Shown piece after piece: positions 9,501 through 17,802 of a stretch of 32,877 nucleotides of DNA (position 1 is its first letter; every line of letters begins with the position of its first letter). Below the pieces are notes generated by a model that saw only the letters and a program-made list of their open reading frames with translations, was not told where the DNA came from and searched no databases. Source of the stretch: a virus. The translations under genes were made by a program, and so were the position numbers. The DNA is taken from positions 1 through 32,877 of the IMG/VR virus record IMGVR_UViG_3300042345_000505. One strand, 5' to 3'.

Positions 9501-11175
9501 AGATTGTACCCCAGTTGGATATTCATCTTATGAAAATTCTATTATGCAAGGTGCTATAAACTTTAATGCATCTTCATTTACACCGAGCGTTGGTCAATAC
9601 CTAATTCAAGGTATAGCTGATATTGAAGGAAATTCAACTAGATTTATTAGAGATATTACAATTGGTGCAGGAGGTCAGTATAACCCAATAGAATTTACGG
9701 TTGATGGAGATCTTTATAGAATAGAAGGAATTTCAAGAATTATTTCAGATACTCAATTCTATGCATCTACTATTCTTAAAAATGGTTTATCTTTTACACT
9801 CCCTTCTCCTGTACCTAATACGGCCAAACTTAAAACTGCTACTTATATAATAGTAGGTGGTGGCTTTAATGGGTACTTAAGTACATTCGATAGTTTAAGT
9901 TTTGCGAATATAATTACTGATGTTAATTTAGGGAACCCTGGTATTATTTACGAAACGATTGATAAAAACGGTAATCATGTTCTTGCAAGTGACGGCAGTC
10001 TTGCCCAAACGTTTTCTATTCAATTAAGACCACAAGATGATATTCTTAAATCAGTATATGTTGGGATTTTACCTGATCAAAATAAACCTACTATCTTTAA
10101 CTTAACTGATATCATAGGTTATGATTTATCTTTATTAGATAAGCCAAATCTTACTCCTATTGCTAGACATTCTGGTTGGTTTAAACCTTTGGCAAAAGAT
10201 ATTGTTTTCTTTAGAGATCCTTATGCAAATGTGGATTTTACTAATGGGTATTATACTGGTACAACCGGAAATACTGGCATAACCGGTAATACTGGGACTA
10301 CTTCTACAGGTAATCCAATTCCTGATGAAGTTTATAAGTGGAAAGTGTTTAATCTATGCAGATATACAAACACACAATTTTATAGTCAACATGAATCATT
10401 TGGTATACTAAAGAATTACTTTTATCATAAAGTAAACCAAGAAGATCCTTCGACTGTATTGGAATTATCATCTGATAGTGCATTCTTAAGTCTATATCCA
10501 TTAATTAATGAAGTTGGAATTGATTATAAAGATTATTACATATTTTCATCTAATTGGGAACCTGGATATTTTACTAAGAGTATTGATAAGTCTAAGATAC
10601 AGTCGGTGATAGGTACGGTTTCGATGTTAGAAAAGAAATCATTCTTTGGATCAAAGTACTTAAAGGTGCCTCAACAAATAACTCTAGAAACATTTATACC
10701 ATCTGAGTATTTTCAAGATGCAATAAAAGATCCTAGCTTAATAGATGGTACTTTTATGTATAATGAAACAGTACCTTATGTCCAGTTTTACCTATTCATA
10801 CAAAAGAGACTAACAGAATATCTATTTAATTTTATAAAGCCACAATTTGAAAGGTATGTTAATACATTATTTGGATTTGGTGATATTACTACACTTAACG
10901 ATGATGTAAACAAGTACATTGAATTAAATATACTCAGTCTTTATAAAATAGGTAATGTTGATTTTTATGTTAAATCATCACGAGAAAAAACAGGTTCAAC
11001 TTATATAACAGCCGAGTTAACTAACAGTGAAAAAACATCATCAGGATTAGGTATAAATCAAAATGTATCTACCAAGACACTTAATACTAATCCGTTTGAT
11101 TTAAGCTTAATATATAACAAAAGGACTGGTTTCTCTGAGTCTTTCGGGTTCAGTGTTACAATAGTTAAAAAATAA
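6523..11175 (+). CDS. Giant tail/baseplate structural protein (1550 aa)
   Basis: The largest protein here, 1550 residues, starting MAEPLFDKASYSLVRTNPKL. It is almost wholly beta-rich and aromatic, with no membrane segment or signal peptide. Two short collagen-like insertions are visible: Thr-Gly-Val triplets around residues 685-692, and a run of TG-x triplets (x = T, N, I, N, T) around residues 1245-1262. Both look like flexible or trimeric linkers between domains. Its size and position within a row of structural genes fit a baseplate wedge protein (T4 gp7, about 1030 aa, is the largest there), but I see no direct motif match, so that equivalence is only a suggestion. The ATG at 6523 follows a stem-loop and an A-rich leader. 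Confidence 0.68.
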   Translation: MAEPLFDKASYSLVRTNPKLTGNVKLVSNGNDLYLESFSANTQLASSSFKAFKIDGTSTYDKDVFKFFKNGSFPTELAYEVFQEFRDTSVLSSYDGQYEMFYAYGTRSVASEAYTEDLGLLAPLWLNEQIPNYFVVFRLDNPSAVNNYNASSPDNGETFAQTSAKFSEFVLQNCTAIKTFDLRETSKLGSYLRTYRSQDAFPKAPLTVSWRQDEPITWNGISYFNGGFTSSGSFSYDDLITKDASIIQNEYYITQGFQRNGVLLANLINLEFLFSDTDASDYSINRYFGLYVNEIEEGSFKISGTGFYEGTEKTQLPTITSINQVSQFLNDPFNITNDRGVLLYLDQSTVNTVTGLPTPTRVNEVESIFYVKDKNDQFHTVKKGSVWGSNQLRLFDKKLDVSLLAGYDKLDTFANAEIINRLGKATAYLQVIGEMPDGASITFYDGLTQIGQVSAKVSLTAGPGTSFESFFNPTGTPAEIASAINKAITFGINPDYRFFDSSINGSTVYLQSRFGGSRFNRLRFSVSWTAYPELIDSLVTYPLTSNVNPSAFFVGGNDKQQSLLKVAAGDQDRFVKGDYVKSKAGYVLISDWVPYLDEPIFSGSGLQTGYRGIDEYVVITLEGDQIEVSRSGQVALYSDFSPKFGRFSLFPIKDFDFDFYSDMYSQLGELNYEIERYNQGSPPSTGVTGVTGSSFNYFGVSDWPDIRLFYNDGGFSNLIGLLKGSDPDINTEIDIESEYQRLEENYLKEQAVASRVVPYVNKWCWYDDGTDVRNNPYRLDVNLSFGINNFAPSQWNTGRSPVGFSHEWYYLCEFPSYFTNDAIKQSWSYFDQSPTDTVGTVPGTFQRIDRNYFDEYFIADRFVNGNTINLIDRQLRYGRFSGGNRLNYAEAFLRGVRIIAKKKSSGDEKANFNADKLSYIKDGSFNDYRFSVMLIPNEPGKPKKQIKFIKNEKWKTIVMLIFISFENECLNPNGKSIDRTSLYSLNSSIQTLTDCTPVGYSSYENSIMQGAINFNASSFTPSVGQYLIQGIADIEGNSTRFIRDITIGAGGQYNPIEFTVDGDLYRIEGISRIISDTQFYASTILKNGLSFTLPSPVPNTAKLKTATYIIVGGGFNGYLSTFDSLSFANIITDVNLGNPGIIYETIDKNGNHVLASDGSLAQTFSIQLRPQDDILKSVYVGILPDQNKPTIFNLTDIIGYDLSLLDKPNLTPIARHSGWFKPLAKDIVFFRDPYANVDFTNGYYTGTTGNTGITGNTGTTSTGNPIPDEVYKWKVFNLCRYTNTQFYSQHESFGILKNYFYHKVNQEDPSTVLELSSDSAFLSLYPLINEVGIDYKDYYIFSSNWEPGYFTKSIDKSKIQSVIGTVSMLEKKSFFGSKYLKVPQQITLETFIPSEYFQDAIKDPSLIDGTFMYNETVPYVQFYLFIQKRLTEYLFNFIKPQFERYVNTLFGFGDITTLNDDVNKYIELNILSLYKIGNVDFYVKSSREKTGSTYITAELTNSEKTSSGLGINQNVSTKTLNTNPFDLSLIYNKRTGFSESFGFSVTIVKK

Positions 11176-11183
11176 AAAGAATA

Positions 11184-13523
11184 ATGCCTATCACGATACA
11201 AGAATTAATAGCATCAGATACTATTTCACAGGCAGTAAATAAGATCAATTTTAACTTTGATCAACTGCTTCTGAATGGTGGAGGTCCTGTTGGTCCACAA
11301 GGCCTGCCTGGACCTACTGGTCCTGTTGGGGGTAGAGGATTACGTGGTGCTACTTGGTATAATGATCCGGCTGTTGCACCAGGTACAGACCCAAATACAT
11401 TAATAATTCCTACTGTTGAAGAAGATGATTATTATTTACAATCAAATGGAGATGTTTGGGAATATAACGGTACGGTCTGGGTATTAACAAGTGTTAATTT
11501 AATTGGGCCTGTTGGTCCTTCTGGTTCAAGCTTTGGTTTTAATTATGCTGGAGGATATCCTGGTGCTGCTTCTATTAATAATCAAAATGCTGCTTATATT
11601 GTTCCTATGCCAGGTGGAACTTCTTCTGGTGCGAACCAAGTAACTAACGAAGGTGTATCCGTTGCAATATTTGGTGGTGTTGCATCAACAGCAATACCGC
11701 CGGCCGGTATATCTTTTACAAATGCATTTCTTATACCGGATGTAATGACTAAATCATTAGATTCGAGTTTACTTTCGGTACTAATACATCAAAAAGATTC
11801 AGCATCATCTGCAATTAAATTCATGGGTGGTGGCGCAGTATTAGGTGATAAATTTGAACAGACTGTTTTTGGAAACCTATCTGACATCTCACTGGGTGTT
11901 GATGATACTTTAAATATTAATGTTCCTAAATCCGCTACATCACCATTAAGTGTTTCTGACCTTATAGGATTTAACTTAAATACACTTAAGAGAGGACAAC
12001 AGTTTTATTCAGGAAAACATATAAACTTTTTATCAGGAGTTGATACTACATCAAGTGGGTTAGTATCAGAGATCTCCGATATTACATTTATAGTTGGAAC
12101 TTCTAATCCATCAATACCTGCAAAATTCGCAGTATCAACTTCTTTTGGTAGTGCATCTGCTCTGTTTGAGGTTGGTGGTAATATTACAATACCTGCCACT
12201 ACTACCACCAAGACAGGTTCAATATTAAGTGAAGCTGATAGCATTACACATTGGGGTAATACTGTTTTGATGGCATCTTCTCCTTTTAATAGAGTTAGAG
12301 TTGATTCTAGCGGTATTTTATTAAATAGCAGTATTGGACCGATTGACATATCTACAACATTACAGAATATTACAATTGCCGCGGGTCTAACACTTAATAT
12401 GGGTGCTAGTACAATTAATCAAATGACCTTCGGTGGTGATATTACAATTTCTACGGGTGGGTCAGGTAACATTTATTTAGAATCTTCATCAGTTGGCAAT
12501 AGTATAAGAATAGATAATACGCCAGCTGCAGGTGCATATAGTGCAGTAAAGATTAAAGGTAATCTTGCTTGGGGTGCAACATCTTATGGAATTCCTTTTA
12601 CTACATCCTATAAACATATTTCAATTTCTGGTGATGGTGTTTCATCTAGTCAGTTTCCTATTATAGTTCATAGGCAAACAACCGGCGCTGTAGTTTCGCC
12701 TACGATGGCTACATTTAGAAAGAATGTTGCAGGTACTCCAATCGAAAGAGTTGATATTACTACTTCTGCTGTAGAGATCTATAATAGTTCAGGTACAAAT
12801 GGTTTTGTAGGATTCCGTGTAGAGAATTCTCATATAGCAAATGAAGGTACTAATTTTGGTATAGCGGTTATTGGTAGAGATAGTGTAACTAATGCAGTAG
12901 GACCAAAATTCCATGCTAGTGAAGATACTACTGCAGTTACTAATAGGTTCCAATATGTTAGAAAAACTTTTGTGATTGATCCTCTTTTGGCTGGAATTAC
13001 AGCCGGTGGTACTTATACCATTCCTAGTACATACATGGACGCATCATTCCTTGATATTCAAGTGTTAGGTACTAGCGGACCTGCTGCGATCAGCCCTTCG
13101 GGTAATGATTTTAACATTGCTATACCTGATGGATTATATCCTGGTCAAAGACTCAATCTTCATATAATTTCTGCACCTGCTAGAAGATGGGACGGTGGAT
13201 CGTCTACACAATATAACTGGCCTAATATACCAAGTGGTAATATTGGAATTATAGCAAGTAGTTTTGCAGGATCAAGTACACAGCTTGGAACTATTACATG
13301 TAGTAGATGGGATACTACACCTACACCATTAGCTGCAGAATTTTATGTGGAATTATTGTGGATTGGTACTACCTATTATACATATTTTAATACAAGTTCT
13401 GGTCAAACAATAAAAAGTGCAACCAGAGGCTGGGTGGTAACTAATCTTCTTAGTCCTACTATTGGTGCTGCAACTCCAACTAATACCGATGCACAGATGA
13501 AATGTAATAATCAATTGACCTAA
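11184..13523 (+). CDS. Fibre-like structural protein with N-terminal collagen-like repeats (779 aa)
   Basis: A 779-residue protein. Residues 1-30 (ending KINFNFDQLL) form a short helical head seen at the N-terminus of many trimeric phage fibres. Residues 32-56 contain consecutive Gly-X-Y triplets with Pro (GPVGPQGLPGPTGPVG and onward), a collagen-like triple-helix segment, and a second short GPVGPSG lies at 108-114. The remaining ~650 residues are Gly/Ser/Thr-rich, beta-repetitive sequence such as makes up fibre shafts and tips. It begins 8 bp after the 1550-aa gene, so the two are surely cotranscribed. Most likely role: a tail fibre or whisker-type trimer, possibly receptor-facing. No enzymatic motif is visible. 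Confidence 0.72.
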   Translation: MPITIQELIASDTISQAVNKINFNFDQLLLNGGGPVGPQGLPGPTGPVGGRGLRGATWYNDPAVAPGTDPNTLIIPTVEEDDYYLQSNGDVWEYNGTVWVLTSVNLIGPVGPSGSSFGFNYAGGYPGAASINNQNAAYIVPMPGGTSSGANQVTNEGVSVAIFGGVASTAIPPAGISFTNAFLIPDVMTKSLDSSLLSVLIHQKDSASSAIKFMGGGAVLGDKFEQTVFGNLSDISLGVDDTLNINVPKSATSPLSVSDLIGFNLNTLKRGQQFYSGKHINFLSGVDTTSSGLVSEISDITFIVGTSNPSIPAKFAVSTSFGSASALFEVGGNITIPATTTTKTGSILSEADSITHWGNTVLMASSPFNRVRVDSSGILLNSSIGPIDISTTLQNITIAAGLTLNMGASTINQMTFGGDITISTGGSGNIYLESSSVGNSIRIDNTPAAGAYSAVKIKGNLAWGATSYGIPFTTSYKHISISGDGVSSSQFPIIVHRQTTGAVVSPTMATFRKNVAGTPIERVDITTSAVEIYNSSGTNGFVGFRVENSHIANEGTNFGIAVIGRDSVTNAVGPKFHASEDTTAVTNRFQYVRKTFVIDPLLAGITAGGTYTIPSTYMDASFLDIQVLGTSGPAAISPSGNDFNIAIPDGLYPGQRLNLHIISAPARRWDGGSSTQYNWPNIPSGNIGIIASSFAGSSTQLGTITCSRWDTTPTPLAAEFYVELLWIGTTYYTYFNTSSGQTIKSATRGWVVTNLLSPTIGAATPTNTDAQMKCNNQLT

Positions 13524-13532
13524 ATATAAAAC

Positions 13533-13775
13533 ATGAATACAGAAGAAAGAATTGAACTTAAAGAATTTGTAGATCGTTATAAAGAAATTGAAACATCTAT
13601 CGATTTAATGCAAAAGAGTATTGAAAGTTTAGCAAAAAAGAGGGATACTTTATTTGATGAACTCGATACCTTAAAGAAAAATGAAAGTGATTTTATGAAT
13701 CGCCTTATTGAAAAATATGGTGCATCTGAGGTTACCCCTTATAAGCTTTTACAAATATATGAAGAAGGTATATGA
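13533..13775 (+). CDS. Small coiled-coil protein (80 aa)
   Basis: An 80-residue, highly charged protein (MNTEERIELKEFVDRYKEIE...). Residues 5-55 show a clear heptad-like pattern of Ile, Leu, Met and Phe among Glu and Lys, predicting one long helix or coiled coil. There is no signal peptide or Cys. Its last codons overlap the next gene by four bases (ATGA, 13772-13775), so the two are translationally coupled and may act together. I do not recognise the family. A chaperone, assembly factor or partner of the following membrane protein are all possible. Confidence 0.65.
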   Translation: MNTEERIELKEFVDRYKEIETSIDLMQKSIESLAKKRDTLFDELDTLKKNESDFMNRLIEKYGASEVTPYKLLQIYEEGI

Positions 13776-14554
13776 TAACTGTAATTAATGTGTTAAAGAA
13801 AACTTGGGAGTTTTTAACTAATCCTAAAAATACTAGGATGATAATTTTAGGAGCATTTATTATTCTTCTAATTTTATTGCTAAGACAGTGTGAAGCTACA
13901 AATAAAGCAAAAGGTGAAGTAACTAGAATTGAGAATAATTATAAAGCCCAGCAAGACACTATCAGAAATTATAAAGATAAGTGGGGTAATTCTGTTGCTG
14001 ATATTAGAGCTCTAACGTTAACTCTTAATGAAGCTAAAAAAGAATTAGAATTTGAAAAGAATAAGCCACCTATAACCGTCATTAAGTTTAAGACTAAAAT
14101 TGAAGAAAGAATTGTTAATGTTCCTGTGATTGTTAGAGACACTATACTTGGTGATTTTAATTCTATTGCTTTAGTATCTTCTTCTAACAGTTGGGGAAAG
14201 AGTTCAAGATCAATAAATTTAGGTTTGCCTTATTACATAGATAATGACTCTATACGATTTGGAAATGCTACAATTGATCTTAAGCAAAACATCTGGCTTA
14301 CTGCATCAATCTTAAGAGATAAAAAGACTAAGGAAGTTTTTGTAAATCTTTCTACTGATTATCCTGGTACTACATTTAATGAAGCTAAAGGTATTGTTAT
14401 TGATCCTAAATCACCAGGCTTGCTTGATATACAATATAAAAGTAGAAAGACCATGGGTATTGGACTCCATCTAGGTTATGGAATAGGTACTTCTGGATTT
14501 TCACCTTATGTTGGCATAGGTATTAATTACACGCCTAAATTCCTTCAATGGTAA
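13772..14554 (+). CDS. Membrane-anchored coiled-coil protein with beta C-terminus; candidate spanin-like protein (260 aa)
   Basis: Residues 22-38 (starting RMIILGAFIILLILLL) form one strong transmembrane helix near the N-terminus, preceded by basic residues, so the bulk is probably periplasmic. Residues ~43-97 are a charged coiled-coil-like helix. Residues 100-225 are mixed beta. The end (about 228-252, alternating Gly and aromatic residues) resembles a beta-hairpin of an outer-membrane barrel, and the protein finishes with an aromatic residue (...KFLQW), as many outer-membrane proteins do. An inner-membrane anchor, a periplasmic coil and an outer-membrane-like end together recall spanins that link both membranes during lysis, but no lipobox Cys is present. 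The lysis role is inference. The start overlaps the preceding gene by 4 bp. Confidence 0.62.
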   Translation: MITVINVLKKTWEFLTNPKNTRMIILGAFIILLILLLRQCEATNKAKGEVTRIENNYKAQQDTIRNYKDKWGNSVADIRALTLTLNEAKKELEFEKNKPPITVIKFKTKIEERIVNVPVIVRDTILGDFNSIALVSSSNSWGKSSRSINLGLPYYIDNDSIRFGNATIDLKQNIWLTASILRDKKTKEVFVNLSTDYPGTTFNEAKGIVIDPKSPGLLDIQYKSRKTMGIGLHLGYGIGTSGFSPYVGIGINYTPKFLQW

Positions 14555-14567
14555 ATAAATAGAACAA

Positions 14568-15929
14568 ATGGAATCATCTAAATTTATACAATTATCGGAT
14601 AGCATTCTTGTCGAGTATATTTACATCGACCAGGCTAACCCTGGTCCAAATACTTTTAACACAGGAACATATCCTATTGAGATAATGCGAGATGGTTATA
14701 CAAACGGCTCTTATTTTTTCAATACCGATAGTGTTGCTGCCACTATGGGAAACTATAGAGACATATCTGCAGTTCCTATTAATGCTGGTAAGTCGCAATA
14801 TGTTTATCTTGATACAAGTATAGGTGTACCTTATAATGATTATGATCCTGAATTAACACCAACACCACAGCTATTACAAACATTTTCACCTAACTTAAAT
14901 ATTGAATATGATAGAGTAAGAGTACATTTTGTTGCAGGGTTTTCATTTGAAGATTATGACGGTATCATATTTGATGTAACTACCCAAAAGAGAAACAGCG
15001 ATGATATTGTATTATCATCAATAAACTTTTTAAAGACTGATACTCCAGTTTTTAACCCAGATCCTCTTCTTATTGCAGATAAGCTGTATTCTACTTACAT
15101 TGAGTGGAGAGTACCTTCTCTTTACTATATGAGTCAAAATTTTAATCCAAATGTATCAAATGGATTAGGATATAAGTTAACCGAAGGATTAGGATTCATA
15201 ACAAGCCCTACATTGACAATAAGAGCATTAGGTATTCTAAATACTCAAACTGTTAATGCATACAGTTTTTATGACATAAAAGAAATTAATGCATATACAA
15301 TTCTAAATAGAGATATTTATGATTTTCTATATGCAAGTGTAATTGAATCACCAGTTGGAGATTACTTTGAATTGACTGGGATGGTTAACGGTTCTAGTTT
15401 TTCAAACCTTATAGCAGAGCTTAATTCGGCAGGTGGTAACTATGTTGTATTTCATGAAATTACTTTAAGTGAGCAAGTAGGAAATACATACATTCAAACT
15501 AATAATCAGATTGTTTCACAAACTACTGATTTTGATAGTCCTATTTTATATAGACCTATCGTTCTTAATAGTGGCATAGCTGCATCATTTGCAATAAACT
15601 ATGTATTAAGACTTTATAATAGAGCAGACAATTCACAGATTATTAAAAATGCTAGATTAACATCGTTTGACGTTAAGAAGTATGGCAGAAGACTAATGAA
15701 GATTAATCTAGGTACCGTACCAACCGTTGCAAATGTAGTTAATCAAATTGCACCTGATGATGGTAGAAATATTATTGTATCAACCGGTACTTCTAATAAC
15801 AGAGCAAATACTTCTGAGCAGATCACCGAGAAACTTGTAGTAAAAACAAAATATGTTACTTCATTTAGAGATAGAATAAATATTAAAGCTGCAATATCAC
15901 CTGCAAAAATACAAAACATTACTGAATAA
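14568..15929 (+). CDS. Tail/baseplate structural protein, unrecognised family (453 aa)
   Basis: A 453-residue protein beginning MESSKFIQLSDSILVEYIY. It is beta-rich throughout, with many Asn, Tyr, Asp and Ser and no coiled coil or membrane segment. Near the C-terminus it has a more basic stretch (KNARLTSFDVKKYGRRLMKI), then a low-complexity Asn/Thr region (about residues 395-430). It lies between a membrane protein and a coiled-coil structural protein, and its stop is one base from the next ATG. Similar-looking proteins occur in large Bacteroidota phages as far as I recall, but without an assigned function. I call it structural from composition and position only. Confidence 0.6.
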   Translation: MESSKFIQLSDSILVEYIYIDQANPGPNTFNTGTYPIEIMRDGYTNGSYFFNTDSVAATMGNYRDISAVPINAGKSQYVYLDTSIGVPYNDYDPELTPTPQLLQTFSPNLNIEYDRVRVHFVAGFSFEDYDGIIFDVTTQKRNSDDIVLSSINFLKTDTPVFNPDPLLIADKLYSTYIEWRVPSLYYMSQNFNPNVSNGLGYKLTEGLGFITSPTLTIRALGILNTQTVNAYSFYDIKEINAYTILNRDIYDFLYASVIESPVGDYFELTGMVNGSSFSNLIAELNSAGGNYVVFHEITLSEQVGNTYIQTNNQIVSQTTDFDSPILYRPIVLNSGIAASFAINYVLRLYNRADNSQIIKNARLTSFDVKKYGRRLMKINLGTVPTVANVVNQIAPDDGRNIIVSTGTSNNRANTSEQITEKLVVKTKYVTSFRDRINIKAAISPAKIQNITE

Positions 15930-15930
15930 G

Positions 15931-16851
15931 ATGGCGATTAATACAGAAATACCACTATCAGAGAAAGAGACTCAGGTTTATAAGAAGTTCGTTAATCTTT
16001 CAGTAAACGAGGAACCTAAACCGCAGGGTGAGGGAACTATTAAGATATCCCCGTTTGATGATTACTTTATCTTTACTATATTTGATGAAACTGATGGTGT
16101 AAATACTCCAATAGATCTTAGCAATGTTGGAACACTTTATATGGTATTCATTGGAGAAAAAGACGAGATAAGAATTCCAAATTATACCAATGTTCAAAAT
16201 GTTGATATGGCGGCTGGTCAAGTTTTATTTAGAATAGACGGTGATGACGCAAAAAAGATTCTTGCTTTAGATAATAGAAACTTTTACATATCTACAAAAA
16301 TGGTTGATCCTAACGGTGAATCGGATGAATCTGTTTTGTATACTGGGACATTTTTATCATTTACTGAAGAACCTAAAGTTTCATTAAGTGCTCAATTAGA
16401 AGAAGCTAGGCTTCAATATTCTAGAGAAATTGCTGCATTACAAGATCAGGTTACAAGATTAACAACCGATATTCAACAAAAAGATCAATTGATAAGTGAG
16501 CAAACAGTTGTAATCGGTTCTCTTAAAGAAAGTAATCAAAACTTATCAAATGAAATTGCAGTACTAACCGAACAGATAGGTTCTTCTAAAGCTGAACAAT
16601 TATTAGTAGAGGCAACATCTGCACAAAAGGCAGAGGAACTTGCAAAACAACAAAGACAACAAATTGAATCAATAAATAAAGTAAAGGAGACTGCTTCAAC
16701 CGCAGCTAAACAAAAAGCATTCTTTACACAAGCCGCTAAACAACTAATTAAGACAATACCTGGAGTTAACCAAGTTACTTCTGGTATAACTGGTATAAGT
16801 GGAAGCGCAGGATTTACTAGCGGTGTAAGTGGTGTAAATGGTATTCAATAA
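15931..16851 (+). CDS. Structural protein: beta N-terminal domain, long coiled coil, Gly-rich tail (306 aa)
   Basis: Residues 1-145 look like a compact beta domain (IKISPFDDYFIFTIFDETDG..., ending near VLYTGTFLSFTEEPK), resembling the immunoglobulin-like domain at the N-terminus of several baseplate or fibre adaptor proteins. Residues 150-245 are a very regular coiled coil rich in Gln, Glu, Leu and Ile. The final ~25 residues are Gly-x-x triplets (ITGISGSAG..., SGVSGVNG), reminiscent of a short collagen-like tail. Such a rod suggests an oligomeric fibre, whisker or tape-like connector. At 306 residues it is too short for an ordinary tape measure protein. It lies one base after the upstream stop and 10 bp before the tail-tube-fold gene. 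Confidence 0.62.
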   Translation: MAINTEIPLSEKETQVYKKFVNLSVNEEPKPQGEGTIKISPFDDYFIFTIFDETDGVNTPIDLSNVGTLYMVFIGEKDEIRIPNYTNVQNVDMAAGQVLFRIDGDDAKKILALDNRNFYISTKMVDPNGESDESVLYTGTFLSFTEEPKVSLSAQLEEARLQYSREIAALQDQVTRLTTDIQQKDQLISEQTVVIGSLKESNQNLSNEIAVLTEQIGSSKAEQLLVEATSAQKAEELAKQQRQQIESINKVKETASTAAKQKAFFTQAAKQLIKTIPGVNQVTSGITGISGSAGFTSGVSGVNGIQ

Positions 16852-16861
16852 AGATTAAGAT

Positions 16862-17416
16862 ATGTTACTTAGTGCAAGAAATAATCAGTTTAGGTTTTCT
16901 TTTCCAAGAAACTTTATTCCGCCAGAAATTGCGGATAAGTATAGACCTTACCTTAACCGTATGCCGGGTGGTATTATTAAAGAACCTATAGATTACTGGA
17001 ATTACGGAATTCAGTCAATAAATTTACCAGGACCATCTTATACTCCAACCGAGCAAATCAATTATCCTGGTTATACTAGAGGTTATAGATCAAGCCTACC
17101 AGTTGAAGAACTATATGATGCTGAGTTTACTGTTACGATGCAGGCATTTGATGGTTGGATTAATTATTGGATGGCAATTGATACTTTTAATTATTACTAT
17201 AATCTTAGTGGTAAAGTTTCTCACGTGCCAGAAGGCAACGGTATTCAAATGCTTGATGGCGAAGGTAATGTTTTAGTAACCGTTAAGTTAAGACAAATGG
17301 TTTGGATTAGTGTTAGTAATTTAGATCTTAACTTTTCAAGTAATACAGTAGAGTTTCAAACGTTTGATCTGGTCTTCCACCATAACTTCCTTGAATTCAA
17401 GGTAGATCTTGTCTAA
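16862..17416 (+). CDS. Tail-tube-fold protein (T4 gp19/gp54-like)
   Basis: A 184-residue protein whose sequence order matches the T4 gp19-type tube fold as I remember it. It has an N-terminal FRFSF strand, then a GIQSINLPGPSY segment followed by a proline/tyrosine loop. Next comes a strand-helix unit (EFTVTMQAFDGWINYWMAID, compare gp19 'WTVTV...FVDWQSIA'). It closes with strands where QMVWISVSNLDLNFSSNTVE and then FQTFDLVFHHNFLEF parallel gp19 'GLWPTNVGELQLDWDSNNEIQTFEVTLALDYW'. Length is close to gp19 (163 aa). The inner tail tube and the tube initiator gp54 share this fold, so either role is possible. The gene being near baseplate genes rather than a sheath gene leaves the choice open. The start ATG at 16862 follows an A-rich leader. 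Confidence 0.72.
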   Translation: MLLSARNNQFRFSFPRNFIPPEIADKYRPYLNRMPGGIIKEPIDYWNYGIQSINLPGPSYTPTEQINYPGYTRGYRSSLPVEELYDAEFTVTMQAFDGWINYWMAIDTFNYYYNLSGKVSHVPEGNGIQMLDGEGNVLVTVKLRQMVWISVSNLDLNFSSNTVEFQTFDLVFHHNFLEFKVDLV

Positions 17417-17438
17417 TATATAATTAAATAAAGAACAG

Positions 17439-17792
17439 ATGAAAACCTTTAAAGATTACATACTTGAATCTAAAGTTGATTCCGATGATCTATTGAGAGT
17501 TTTGAATGAATCAGAATTATCAGAAGAACAGAATGCAGCTATTGATGAAGCGGTACAAAGAATTGTAGATGCTCATAATAATGGACAAAATCTCGATGAA
17601 ATTGTCGAAGAGATTGTCAATGAAGGAATCTTAGGATCAATCTTCGGTGGTCTTACTGGTTTTGCATTAGGTAAAAGTATTGGTGAAGCAATCTGTAAAG
17701 TCTTAGGGATTGAAAAGGGCGCTCTTTATGATTTATTAACTAGTCGACTGGTTGGTGCTGCATTAGGTGCAGTATTAGGTAAGAGACTCTAA
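17439..17792 (+). CDS. Small head-targeted-like protein with glycine-zipper C-terminus (117 aa)
   Basis: The N-terminus MKTFKDYILES closely resembles the capsid-targeting sequence of T4 internal proteins (MKTYQEFIAEA), including a Glu at residue 10 followed by a small residue, as in a T4 prohead-protease site (I-x-E|S). Residues 13-61 are acidic and helical. A second possible site, V-N-E|G, falls at 62/63. The rest (63-117) is Gly/Ala/Leu-rich with GxxxG spacing (GSIFGGLTGFALGKSIG and LVGAALGAVLGKRL), which suggests helix packing or membrane interaction. It follows the tail-tube-fold gene by 22 bp and precedes a resolvase gene by 10 bp. A processed internal head peptide is a reasonable inference but unproven. 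Confidence 0.68.
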   Translation: MKTFKDYILESKVDSDDLLRVLNESELSEEQNAAIDEAVQRIVDAHNNGQNLDEIVEEIVNEGILGSIFGGLTGFALGKSIGEAICKVLGIEKGALYDLLTSRLVGAALGAVLGKRL

Positions 17793-17802
17793 TCCAAATA
17801 TT

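Noticed and set aside
12005-12349. Minus-strand open frame (114 aa) inside the 779-aa fibre gene
   Set aside because: It is the complement of repetitive Gly/Ser/Thr codons and shows no domain; treated as a shadow.
15931-16851. Tape measure protein
   Set aside because: Coiled coil is present, but 306 residues is far too short for a tape measure of a contractile tail and there are no hydrophobic membrane segments.
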